Assembly (NCBI GenBank): GCA_904066235.2
Contig: CAJFCV020000006.1
Span: 2,976,001-3,040,000 of the forward strand
Length of the DNA stretch: 64,000 nt
Direction: 5' to 3'
From: Bursaphelenchus xylophilus
Lineage: Eukaryota; Nematoda; Chromadorea; Rhabditida; Aphelenchoididae
Shown here: in pieces, positions 1-10,790 of the stretch
Layout of the letters: each line of letters opens with the position of its first letter
How positions within the stretch are numbered: the first letter of the stretch is position 1
Notes under the pieces: model-generated
Told to the model about the DNA's origin: nothing
The model's input: only the letters and a program-made list of their open reading frames with translations
Databases searched by the model: none
Position numbers and translations under genes: made by a program

Positions 1-185
1 CGCCTCATGGTATGACGCCGTTTATTTTCAGACCAAAAATGTGACTTGCCATAAGGAATGAGTTGAACGGAACATAAACTAATTATTTATTTCCGGAGGG
101 TGAGTAAAAAGGGTGGTTACAACCTGGAGCTGAGACGGTAACCAGCGGCTCAAAAAAATGAAAAAAGTGAAGGATCTGATGCCTA

Positions 186-534
186 TCAGTCTGTCGGGAA
201 AACAATGTGGATTCGTCGCGATTTTTACTAGTCTCGGTCCTGGGATTTTTTTGCGAGTCTACGCTGTGCATGAACCTGAAAAGTGCGTCCGTAGAATTTT
301 TTTCGCCGGCGTCGCGGGTGCAATCCCCGAAAAGTGCATGTCGCTAGTGCAAAAACGGGCAATCGCCGCGGTGCGTGCGAAAAAAAGGGTTGAATGCACT
401 GTGCAAATTCTACGGACTTTATGTCGCGACTAGTATTATCATCGGTTTGCGACGGCAACGGGAAGTTTGATGCGCGGCTGCGACGGGGAGGCATTTTGCT
501 GTGGAAAATCCACGTTATTTTTTCGACAGGTTGG
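186..534. mobile_element. R3 palindromic MITE interrupted by an R4 element
   Basis: The left end reads TCAGTCTGTCGGGAAAACAATG, shared with at least eight other places in the window, and the right end is a degraded inverse (ttttcgacaggttgg). TA flanks both ends (184-185 and 535-536), as expected for Tc1/mariner-type target duplication. Other R3 copies are 90-155 bp; this one is longer because an R4 element sits inside at 228-433. There is no coding capacity. It is probably a non-autonomous DNA transposon. Confidence 0.7.
228..433. mobile_element. R4 MITE nested inside R3
   Basis: Ends are CTAGTC and GACTAG with TA on both sides (226-227 and 434-435). The interior carries the GCACTGTGC-type motif and the imperfect internal palindromes seen in other R4 copies at 9.4, 35.1, 44.6, 44.9 and 56.8 kb. 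Its position inside R3 makes it the younger insertion. Confidence 0.65.
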
Positions 535-1634
535 TATACTATAATAAGGTTTTAAGTGAGATTTGCGATAAACATTTTGTCGCATTCGGGTAAAACGATT
601 CTTGCTAAAAATCTTGGCCTTAAAGGACCAGTCCGCTTACTATTAAATCGCCCTTTTACGGCTTGGGAAGCCAACCGTCACAAAAAAACGTTTTTGGTAT
701 TTTGCCGCGGAAAAAAATTAGCAAAATTGCAAGGGTACAAGAAGTACTGGTAAGTATCTATAGAATATAAAGTTGAAATGTTACCGGTACAATAGACAAA
801 GGAATCTTCTGTACACTTGGTTTCCCAGGCTGTACAAAGCGCCATTCAAAAGTAGCCCTTTGAGACGTTGATAGCCATAGATACCAATGCAATTTATTGT
901 AAAAATTTACAACACCAAAGAGTTAGAATTAGAAAAAGTTACAGCACTGTAGCCTCGTCAACGCCAGCAAACTTTTTTCGTCTCAATCTAACAGCAATAC
1001 GTACACTCACATTTCTGAAATTGCTGACAAATACCATTCATTTGCATGCAAATTGCATCAAAAAAAAACTTTTCTGCTAAAGTCAAATAGTGGAAAAATT
1101 AATGTCGTCACAAACGCCGAAACTGTTTTCAATGTAAAAATGCACTTTGTAAACCTACATAGATCTTTTTATACGAAATTTCCAGGAATTTTACTAATTG
1201 GGAAAGTATAGCGCTCAGAGAACAACTCGCAGTTTTCCATGATATTTGCATGTGCATTCCGTCTAGGCCACACAGCAACTGTTTAGAACTTTACTTTAGG
1301 TTTTAAAGAGGCAACACATTAAAATGATCTTTGTCGATCAGAGAGTACGCAAAATGCGGAGCGCTCAGAGAAGAAACGTTTTTTTCTAATTGTCAGTGGA
1401 AGGTGGGTCATTAATAAGCAAATATTGTATGTACTGTGATGGACCTAATCCTGTCGCCAAGGGAAGGCAGAAATTTTACGGAAATTTTACTCCCTCCTGG
1501 AGACAAAATCGCACATTTTTGGCGGCTCTATCAAGTCCCAAACTGCAGATACTACCGGCAAAAATGGAGTGACCTAGCTTTCGCTGATGCCCTTTTAAGA
1601 AAAGGATAACCTCAAATAATGCATTACTTGTAAC

Positions 1635-1890
1635 CAGAGATTGCCACGGCCAAAATTTTGACTCCGGCTCCGGTTCTTAGCAGCGCCGTAGGCGAGGGCA
1701 AATTAATAATATTTTTCCAAAAATAAAAGTTGTTAGTGCCAGACATGACCTACCCAACGTTTTTGAGCCAAATCGTAAGTACGCGACGCATCCTTCCCAG
1801 TATTTTTTCAAGCAATTGGTTTAACAAGATCACGAAGTTCACTTTCTGAAACTACTTTCTGAACGCTGCCGAGAGCCGTGGCAATCTCTG
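1635..1890. mobile_element. Small hAT-like MITE (256 bp)
   Basis: Perfect 16-bp terminal inverted repeats (CAGAGATTGCCACGGC) are flanked by near-identical 8-bp direct repeats, cttgtaac on the left and tttgtaac on the right. The 8-bp duplication and short inverted repeats are the hAT signature. It has no coding capacity. The interior (ttccaaaaataaaagtt, and aagcaattggtttaacaaga) is shared with the element at 42,150, so both belong to one family. Confidence 0.75.
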
Positions 1891-2409
1891 TTTGTAACTT
1901 ATAATTTTGTTTCAAAATTTGATGACAAAGCCATTTCCTCTATCTTACCGTATCCCTATGTCATTTACTATATCAGTTTTTAACTAACTTTTTTAAACGA
2001 CATCAATGGCATGACATAAAATTAGTTTGGCGAAAACAGCTATGTAATAAAACATGTTTATCGAGACAGGAGGGCAAGAAAAACTTTTTTTTGGATATTG
2101 AGTTACCATTTATAATTCGTTCTGGGTTTAGTCTACACAAGGTTTTAATAATTAAAATTCTTCTTACGAATAGGAAACAAAGAACGTCGTGGAAAATTTA
2201 TTGTTAAAAACGTAAAGCGGAAGACCAAATTTTGAGCAAAAAGTGAACAATGCCGGTTTATTGGACAGTAGAAAGAAACAACAGAAGATGAACCGTAATT
2301 GAGTTTGAGTCCGAAACAAAGAAATTCCAGGGGGAAACATGTTGGAAGTTGCGAATAAAGCATGTTATTGCAAGAAGTTTAGTCAATATCTATTTGAGTC
2401 GCATCGCGA

Positions 2410-2563
2410 TCAGTCTGTCGGGAAAGTAATGAGCACTCCGTCGCATCGACAACCGCATCGCCGCCGAGAAAATGAATTATGTCGCGGCAAAATCAAATTG
2501 CTTTCCCCTAAGCGGCGCCATTGGCACAGCGACATTGTGCTTGTTATTTTCCCGACAGACTGA
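2410..2563. mobile_element. R3 palindromic MITE
   Basis: The left end is TCAGTCTGTCGGGAAAGTAA and the right end is its inverse (ttttcccgacagactga), followed by TA. The interior is largely self-complementary and GC-rich compared with the surroundings. It is non-coding. Confidence 0.75.
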
Positions 2564-3229
2564 TATTAGTCATTCAAATTTAAAAAAATTGTTAAAAACT
2601 TGGCTAGTGCTGTAGGTCACAGAGATTTTTTAAATAAAGTACTACATAATTGTAAGCACACATGTGACCGCAAATTTTATGGGGTTTTTTGATACATTAT
2701 CTCACAACAAATGGCCGATTTTCACCAGCTTTCGCTCCAAAAAAATCACGCATATTTCTGCAAACATACGGCTGGAAATTTCACAATGTTTTACTGCTAG
2801 AAGTGACAAAAAATTGTGCGAAATTCAATTAAAAGACGAGCGTCACACAATGGGCACTTCCTTTTCCAGCTATTTTATCACTAATCCTCAAAAAAAAAGT
2901 TAATGTAAACACATGTTTTCCGCAACAAGGAACCTCATAACAGCAGCTAAATTAACTTACCCATTAGTGTGAGGAATGATATCTTATAAACACCGAGTTG
3001 CTTTCGACACGGCACGAACACTAGTTATATATATCACATCATTCGTACGCAAGGTTTCAGAAATCTGCGACACCCACTTCGTTTACAAAAACGTTATCGT
3101 ATATTCCGTTCAGCGAAAGTTTGAGACAAACTCTTCAAAAATTCCGAGGAATTCTGTTGTTCAGGTTGCATTATAAAATTGGATTTGAATTTTATGGAAT
3201 GTATAATAATTCTCAGCGATTTCATTCTT

Positions 3230-4789
3230 CACTGAAAGAAAAAACATCAAATTCAAATTCATCAAAATAAAACATCACGCATTTATGATGTCCACGACAT
3301 CAAAAGCTGGAGATTTTGATGTTTTCATCAAAAAAACTTTTTTGATGTTTGGGTTTATCAAATTCCAATTTGCCAATTGAACTCAAAGGGAAGGACACAC
3401 ATGTGCGTTTGCACAACAGAGAAAAAGGAAATCAGTCGAATTTCACTCTGTCGAATTTTTATAAAGTTGGTTGTTACACGATAAGATGCCTCATAAATTG
3501 TCGATTTCTTGTAAAAGGTCGTGATTGTCAGGGTTGTAGATCAGGTAAGCGAGTTTTGTTGTTGTTTTCTTTAATTTTTAGATCACTTATTTGGGCGACA
3601 ATGATAAGCAGATGCTATAAATCGCAACGAAGATTGAGGTAAGCTTGTTCTCTGAATTATGTAATTCTTTAGAATTCAGATTAATTTTTTTATTGCTGGA
3701 CATGTTATGCTTATCCGCCTTCGCTGGTTTGGACCTGAGCTTTGTGTATGTTGGACGAAGAGCATACCGCCTTCCCGTACGTTTATCCAGTCCGCAAATG
3801 CGTTTTTGACGACAAAATAGTCATACCGGAGGAACCAAGCGTTAATCGGACCTAAATTGTGAGTTTTTTTTATATTGTACTAGGTGTTTGGGCATACGTG
3901 ATGGAAAATTTTGAAAATTCGGAAAATTTTCTGAAATTTTGTCCAAAAAGTTTTTAAATACGGTCTATGGAGCTCCCTGATCCAGTTTTCGACTGGTGAT
4001 GGTGAGAAAATGTTTACAAAAGCGTCCAATTTGGAGTCTAAAATGTAAATTTAGCTCCCGGTGTCTCATGTTTCGCGAAGAAAAGCAGGTGGATGTCGAC
4101 TTTCCCGCCAAATACCTGCTTTCACCCCGTGACGATCTTCATCATCAGTACTAACAGCCAATAGTCGAAGAGTTCGAATCATGTTTTTTCGGTAAGGTGA
4201 GCTGCGCTTGGTGATTGTCAAAATAATATTGTTTATTTGTAGAGCTGGGCCGTCAAGAAGCTGGATCACCAATGGAAAGACAGTATTTGACCGACCAGAA
4301 GCCGGAATTCATCAAACGGGTGAGTTATTTATATTGTAGTAGGTTTGATTTTTAGGCCATGCGATGCAGATGCCCGACGGTAATGATGGTGGTAATGACT
4401 TGTTCCGCTTCGACGCAATCAACCCGACCCTTTCTTCCAATCGTCGACTTGGATCAGCGCAAGAAACGGCCGTTCTATGGAGTTAAAAGCGACGTGGTCA
4501 AGGTTTGCTATGACTGCAATTTGACTTAAATTGTGTTTTTACAAACGGTTTATTCGAATAAATTTTGTAAATAGCAGTATTTGTTTGAGTTTTTGATAAA
4601 TTATCCATCAGAAATATTTGATTTACCTAACATCAAAAATTTTTGATGTGCCCCACATCAAAAAAAAATATCGTATTTTTTTTCTTTTTGATGAAACGAA
4701 ACATCAAAAAAACTTTTTTTGATGTTTTCATCAAACTCTAATAGACTGATGAAAAACATCAAAAATATATGATGTTTTTTATTTCAGTG
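3230..4789. mobile_element. R5 element: 1.56-kb inverted-repeat DNA transposon remnant
   Basis: The left end CACTGAAAGAAAAAACATCA is mirrored at the right (tgatgttttttatttcagtg), 19 of 20 matching. Each end is followed inward by multiple TTTTGATGTTTT/CATCAAAA motifs that can fold into hairpins (about 3245-3350 and 4600-4770). The interior (3.5-4.5 kb) is less AT-rich and contains several GTAAG/GTGAG..TTTTTAG pairs about 35-60 bp apart, like short nematode introns. No continuous protein can be assembled and I do not recognise one. Target-site duplication is unclear (TT on both sides). It could be a decayed autonomous element or a captured gene fragment. Confidence 0.55.
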
Positions 4790-5434
4790 TTGAATGTATT
4801 GGATATACGATGAAGCAGGGAAGTATGATAAATCATCGATTTTTATATTAGAAAAATGTGTTGCATGTGATTTGTTTTTCGACGTTTCGGGTCAACACGA
4901 AATTGATCGATACAACGAAGCCTAGGACAGGCGGAGACCCAGAAATCAATAATAGGAAATGCCTATGAGGCATCGAAAAGACGTTGGATGCTCGGCGGAC
5001 GGTCGGCAAAGGCTCGGCGGAGACTTGGAAAAGACGGCGATTCAACTTTTCGGGTCAGCGAACAGTTCCGATTTCGATACTACGGATATCGTTGGTTTGT
5101 CGTTTTATGCATGGGGGAGGCTAGGAGATGGCTTATTGTTAGTTATCAGAAAAAATAGGATTGATCGAAATCTAGGATAGCTTATCAGCTATTAACTACA
5201 TTCAGTCACGTTAAAAATAAATGATTTTTTATATGTTACAACAACTCACAGTAAGGGAAACTAACGTTAGTAATAACTAAAATTAGATAAAGTGGAAATA
5301 TTGCAAGCCCACGCCAATTCTCTGCCAAGCCCTCATCGAGCGTCCGCCGACCATCAACCGCTTTTCAGGCCTCGTAGGCACTTCCTACAACCTTTTTTGG
5401 CAACTTGTCCTACACCCCGTATCGATCTCTTCTA

Positions 5435-5589
5435 TCAGTCTGTCGGAAAAATAACGACGGATCGTCGCATCAAGATGTCTAGCCTCGCCGCTGTCGCGCA
5501 CCAAATCCCAAGCCGCGGCTTGCAGTTGCAAAGCGATGATGGGCGATTCCGAGGCGCGACGATCCGCCGTTTTTTTCCCGACAGACCGA
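5435..5589. mobile_element. R3 palindromic MITE
   Basis: TCAGTCTGTCGGAAAAATAA at the left and ttttttcccgacagaccga at the right are mutual inverses, with TA on each side (5433-5434, 5590-5591). The interior is a GC-rich imperfect palindrome with GCGACGATCC near the right end. It is non-coding. Confidence 0.75.
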
Positions 5590-5591
5590 TA

Positions 5592-8500
5592 TATTGACCC
5601 GAGCTGCCGTTGACCCAAAAAGTCCTAGCGCCATTTATTTATTGCTTTCCAAATGATTGCAAAATATCTATCGATTTTAAATCAAAGTTTTCCACTTTGA
5701 TTTTCAAGTCTATCCGATCTAAACTTTGATTTGCAATCATTCCCTTTCGATTCTTCGTCCTTGATTTTGTAATTTTAGCCAATTTTCCTGACAAACATTA
5801 GAAAACTTTAGAGTTTTCTCTTCCATCGATGAAAGTCGGAGGTGTAAAGTCATAAAACCTCCCTCTGCTTTCTTTTTTCTTTGTTTTCGACAAACCAAAA
5901 ACAAAACATTTGACGATTTGAGTCAAAAAATTGTTCGTCGAACTTCCATCGACCAAAAAAAGGTCGTTGTTTTTCGTCGTAAAAAGTGGTGGTGAGTTCA
6001 AAGTTGAAGCGATAAGACAACAAATTAGTATTTTTCTCCGAATTTTTTTGAGAATGATGAAATTCGATTAAATCTTGCGTAATTTGATCAGTTTACTGTA
6101 CCGCAGTAAGAATCGATTCGATTGGCTAGTCGATTTCTCTGAGATAAAAACTACTTCCTTGAGCAATAAATCGCTTAGAAATAGTTCGTCCCCGGTACTT
6201 TGGAGGGCTGGAATTTCAAGGGAATCGAAGCAAAATGGAAATGGAAAGTTAAAATGACAAATTAATCTTCTGTAAACTGTATGACGGATGAGTTCCCAAG
6301 GAATTCGATGTGTTTACAGTCGATAAAGCAAATTTTCAATCCATCAATTTGTTGAGAAAATTTGGACAAACTGTGAGTCAGTAATGAATAAAATGCTTTT
6401 TGATGACTAATCAGAAAAGTCATTGAATTTAGTTTAGGTGGCCACATAGTGACCCCAGAAAATTTTAGCCCAAAATTTGCAGCTATAGCCGAGCTATCCA
6501 ACAATCTTTGTTGACAAGAGAGCGCGGAAGACGAGGAGGGATGAGAAGACGTGTTTCGACCAGAAATTTGTCAATTTTGCGAGGAAGTTTTTGTTGAAAT
6601 AGTGCTCAATACAATATAGCATGAAGGCAGTTTTCCTTCATGTCAATGATATCGAAATTTCGACAATATTTTGACATGAGTTTTGCAAGCGCTTTGCTGT
6701 AAAAAACGGCCGAGATTATTAGGCCCAAGTTTTGCAAATTTTTGGCATTTCTTTTCAAGGGAAAGTTTGGAAAGTTAACATTCCTAACCGTCTGTTAAAC
6801 AGTAATCATTCACTGAGCCAAGGTTTCCGCTAGGAAACGGAGATAAAACATTTTTCTTTCTGACAGCTCTCCCGATTATTTGTACCCTCTCTCTCTTGTA
6901 AAAATTGTTGGATATTTGGGCTATCTATGCCAAGTGCAGGCGCAGTATTCCATGGAAAACAAGATTTCTAGGCCACTTTTCGGCTTGAACCGTCTTTTCT
7001 TTGTTTTTTAATTGTCAGTACAACAATGTCCCATATACAATGAGGCCTGTCCATAACGAACAAATTTAACGGCCTTACAGATCAATTAAAAAAAAGCTTA
7101 AACGATTATATGTGTATGCAGATGTTCCTTTCGTTGCACGGAGAACCTTGCAATTCCTGAGCGTTTGAAGCCACTGCCAAACCAAGACTCTCCAAAGTTT
7201 TGTCACCGCCAAACGCCTTGCTCCCCTGAAGTTTCGAGCCATTCCTTCCGCAGGCCTTGATCGATCACTCGACCCTGTTTTTCCCACGTCTTACCCATCA
7301 GACTCCCACCCGATGAAATTTGTTATTTCATCGACAAAGATGTGGAACATTGACGAATTTCCATCAATCAGCGGTCAGAGTTGAGAAAGAAGGCAAACGG
7401 AAAGGGGAATCGTTCAGGGCGAAAAGTTTATGGCTTCAAGATAAAAATGGTAACAATAATATGTGCTGCGTAGTGTAATGTTGCTGTTTTTAGGCTTGAT
7501 CATATGAGGGTTTATGTGATGGAGAGGTTCTTGTGATATCGTAGAATGTGCTTTAGTGGTTTTATGACAAAACTTGTGGTTTTTATCAACAAATTTCGAC
7601 GTTTTTGGGTGTTATGGCCGCACTGTGGCATTCAGGTCTTGATGAAGCCTGGAAAAAATTTGGAGTCAATTTTTCCAAGGCACGAGGGATTGCTCTAGCT
7701 CTTGCTTCCACGGAATCGACCAGAAATTTCTAACTCTCTAAACTCTCATCTAAGAAATGGAGAAAACGATGAGAACTCAAAAAACGCCCAATTTTCGCTC
7801 CATTCTACCTAAACCATTCAATTTTCACTGCAAGGCGGAAGCTAGAGATCTCGCATATACCCTAAAAACTATTAGTTTTAATTTGGACCGAGCTGCTTCA
7901 AATTCTGGCCATCTCATTTTGAGGGTTTCCTAACAGAATCGCAAAAGTTTCCAACGCCGAAAAGAATACATAAATAATACCGTATGAATCCTGAAGAATC
8001 TATATGAAAGACTAAGCCTAAGCCTGAGCTAGGCCTCCGCGCTTGGTCACCGTACCCATTTTTAGCACTTTCCCTGCAACGCTAAAAAGTTTAATTTCGA
8101 AAAAATTTTGTTGAAATCCCAAAACACACCGCAAGTTGAAAATAAAAACAAAAAACATCCTCCACATTCACATGATTCCCATCACCATACGGTAACAAAC
8201 ACCTTCACGACTTTCTAGATGCTACTAATTGAAGAAGTTTCCCCAAGAATCGGAGAGAATTAAACTCCATCCGATCGACTGTCGATCACAGCCGCCGGGC
8301 AAGGTCGAGAAGGGTGTTCCAAGCGATAAAAACGTCGACTGTTGACGAGTTCATCGACGCAGATCAAAGTGGAAAGACAAATGGGGAAATTTTGGGAAAC
8401 GTTCCGACGCTGAGCGGGCGTTACGGAAGGGTGGTGAGGAATACAGTTATTAGTGGTTTTGAGACGGTTCGGGCAGGTTGACGGCTGTTGTGATATGTAT

Positions 8501-9382
8501 TTTATATTGGGGGAGGCTGATGGTTGTTTAGATTCGTTTACTTTTTGGGTTGATTTGTGGGTTTGATTGAATCGTTTGGCTTGGCCTTTATGGTAGTTTG
8601 GCTATATTTTTGTAGGTTTAATGACCTTGAACATAAAATTAGGAGCGTCCAGAGCACGATGCTCCGGTAGTAACTGCCTCTGTAAACAAAATTCTAAAGA
8701 AATTCAGCAGAGACGGTGAGAAAAGCGGACTGTAATATCTCCCTATGATTTCCTGGGGCAACAAAAATCGAAGAACATCTTGATTGCGTCTACAAAGCAT
8801 GAGCTAAAACTTGAAGTAACTGGTACTTGACCTATGTACAATGCGTGGGAAAAATAAAAGAAATATCTAGGATTCGTACAGGTGAGCATAAGCGATCTCT
8901 GTTTGCCTCAAAGATATATCCGTATGTTACGCTCCCTGCAAATCCCGAGCCAAAATTTTCGAAAGTCCGTTGCTATCTAGGCGCAATTCATCTACAAAAT
9001 TTGTCAAAAATATGTCTCTAACAGCCCTTTCTAAGACCTGTCTGTTCAATACCGATTGTCTGCAGAGTTGTGGAGGATCTATATTTATCTTCTTCAGACG
9101 TTTATCCATGACCACGTGTGTTCTCATGTTTTACGATCGGATGTCCTTTCATGGAAGACACAAAGAGTCTATTTGTCTCTAATCCTTAGGTATACATGGT
9201 TATTTGCGTCTACAAGATTCCAAAGGACTATTTAAAAGCAGTCACTTTTGCTTTCTTGCTAGTTAACCGTAAGATTCACATTGCAAAATTTCTGTTTTTT
9301 TGAAATTTGGCGCTCTTGTGAGTTGTCGATGACATTGGAAACATTTGTGTAATATTGTTATCAACAAAAAGTTAGAATTTTA
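5592..9382. other. Gene-free intergenic stretch
   Basis: I see no supportable gene or intact repeat. Open frames are short and codon usage is not coding-like. Small degraded pieces of R1-like sequence occur, for example near 7845-7860 (agctagagatctcgcatata). A slightly GC-richer block lies around 8230-8430, but nothing identifies its role. Confidence 0.45.
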
Positions 9383-9553
9383 ACTACAAGTCGATTGGCA
9401 AAGTCGCTGGATTTCGCCGGCATGCACTGTGCAAATTGAAAAAGTTTGGTTTGCACCGTGCCATAGGTTTTTTGGGCTGTCGCTTGAGGGCTTTTCGTTG
9501 TCTGGTTTTCACTTTGCAAACAACAGAAATCACCCCACAGACTTTCCGGACTA
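9383..9553. mobile_element. R4 MITE, degraded
   Basis: The left end aagtcgattggcaaagtcgc is close to the R4 left end at 35,081 (ctagtccgttggcaaagtcg). The interior has gcatgcactgtgcaaatt and ttttttgggctgtcgct, both R4 hallmarks, and the right end is ctttccggacta. The terminal CTAGTC is partly eroded. It is non-coding. Confidence 0.55.
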
Positions 9554-10300
9554 ACAATATTCTATTATTCCACTATCACTCTGGAAACTAACGTCGATTT
9601 GTCGCAGCAAGATATCTTGACTTACTGCATTAGTCCTCTCTTGTGGCTGAACATAGGCTTTTTTGGGCTATCTCTCTGACTTTTTCTACACAGTCCAAAC
9701 GCCAAAAATTACTCCAGCGACGTTACGATCGGACTCGTATTTCTTTTAAGACTACAGAAACTCTTGGACGTCTTGATTCGTTTTTCTTATGAATTCTCAC
9801 GGTAAAAATAAAAAAAAATTACAATTTCACATCTTACCTTCCGAAGTGTAACGGGCTGTTCTTTCCAATAAATCTCTCATTTTTTACATTCTACTGTATA
9901 ATTGTTGAGCAATGTTTACAACAGTTTTTCCTTGATTAAACTAATTTCCCGGCAATCGAACAAAACTCTTTTTTTTTTGGTCGCTCAAGGAGGTGATTAA
10001 AGCTGGCAAGGTCAGATTTAAAACCCTAAAGTTGAGAGTTGAAAAACGAAAGTTCGGGTTGTCCTTTGCGGTTAATTTGTTTTTTCCCGCGTCCTGTAAA
10101 TAATTCTCTACTGTAAATGGAGGAGAAAAGGATGGGTCATGGGTCTCGACTTTGTGGTTTAGAAGGTTTTTGTGATGAGATAGGGCAGGGCAAATAACGA
10201 GCGGGCTGAGTAATGGGTCCAGGGTAATTTATGGGGAACGGTCAGGTTGCAAATTCACAGATCAAACATGAAAAACTTCGTGTGTTACGGAAATTGTAAG

Positions 10301-10790
10301 CAGTTTGCTTTAGGAAAACTTTTATCGCCATATTTGCAAAAAAATCAATGCTACACGGCTTAGTACGAATTTGTGGTGAAAAATAAAAAAAAGGTCAAAG
10401 TAAGCCAGGATTTTAGTGTCAAAGAGTATCAATGGCAATGAGACACATATCTGTAAATACCTGTTTTTAAAATAGAAGATCGCTGGGATGTTTTTCGCAG
10501 CCTTTCGCGGGCCAAACAGAACCTGATACAGAAAATGTAGCCTTCTTATGGCTTTACTGTGTATATTTTCTGTAGAACTAGATCAGTTTGATTTAGGAGA
10601 AGTTTTGCCAATTTTACTCATTAGAAAAATTCGAGGTTGTACGGCTTGAATTAATGGCAACGAGACCTGTTTTTAAAGTAAAAAGTTGTCGGGATACTTT
10701 TTGGAGCCTTCTGCGGATCCTAAAAAAAACTGATAAAGGAAATGTAGCTTTCTTTCGGCTTCACTGTGCTTTCTTCGTGGCTCCGATATG
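10301..10790. repeat. Ancient tandem duplication, ~282-bp period
   Basis: Two diverged copies start at 10,301 (cagtttgctttagga) and 10,583 (cagtttgatttagga). Matched blocks continue in order: acggctta/acggcttga, tcaatggcaatgagac/ttaatggcaacgagac, acctgtttttaaa, and gaaaatgtagccttcttatg/gaaatgtagctttctttcg. The order and spacing argue for a tandem duplication followed by divergence. No coding role is visible. Confidence 0.6.

Larger units (their letters stand above)
1..1634. other. Intergenic DNA with repeat remnants
   Basis: I see no gene here. Apart from the R3/R4 nest at 186-534, the stretch holds short open frames without homology. A decayed R2-like end lies near 1431-1500: a TACTGTGATGGACCTAATCC-type start resembles the R2 terminus. 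The motif around 1340-1375 (gagagtacgc..gcggagcgctcagag) resembles the middle of R1. Confidence 0.5.
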
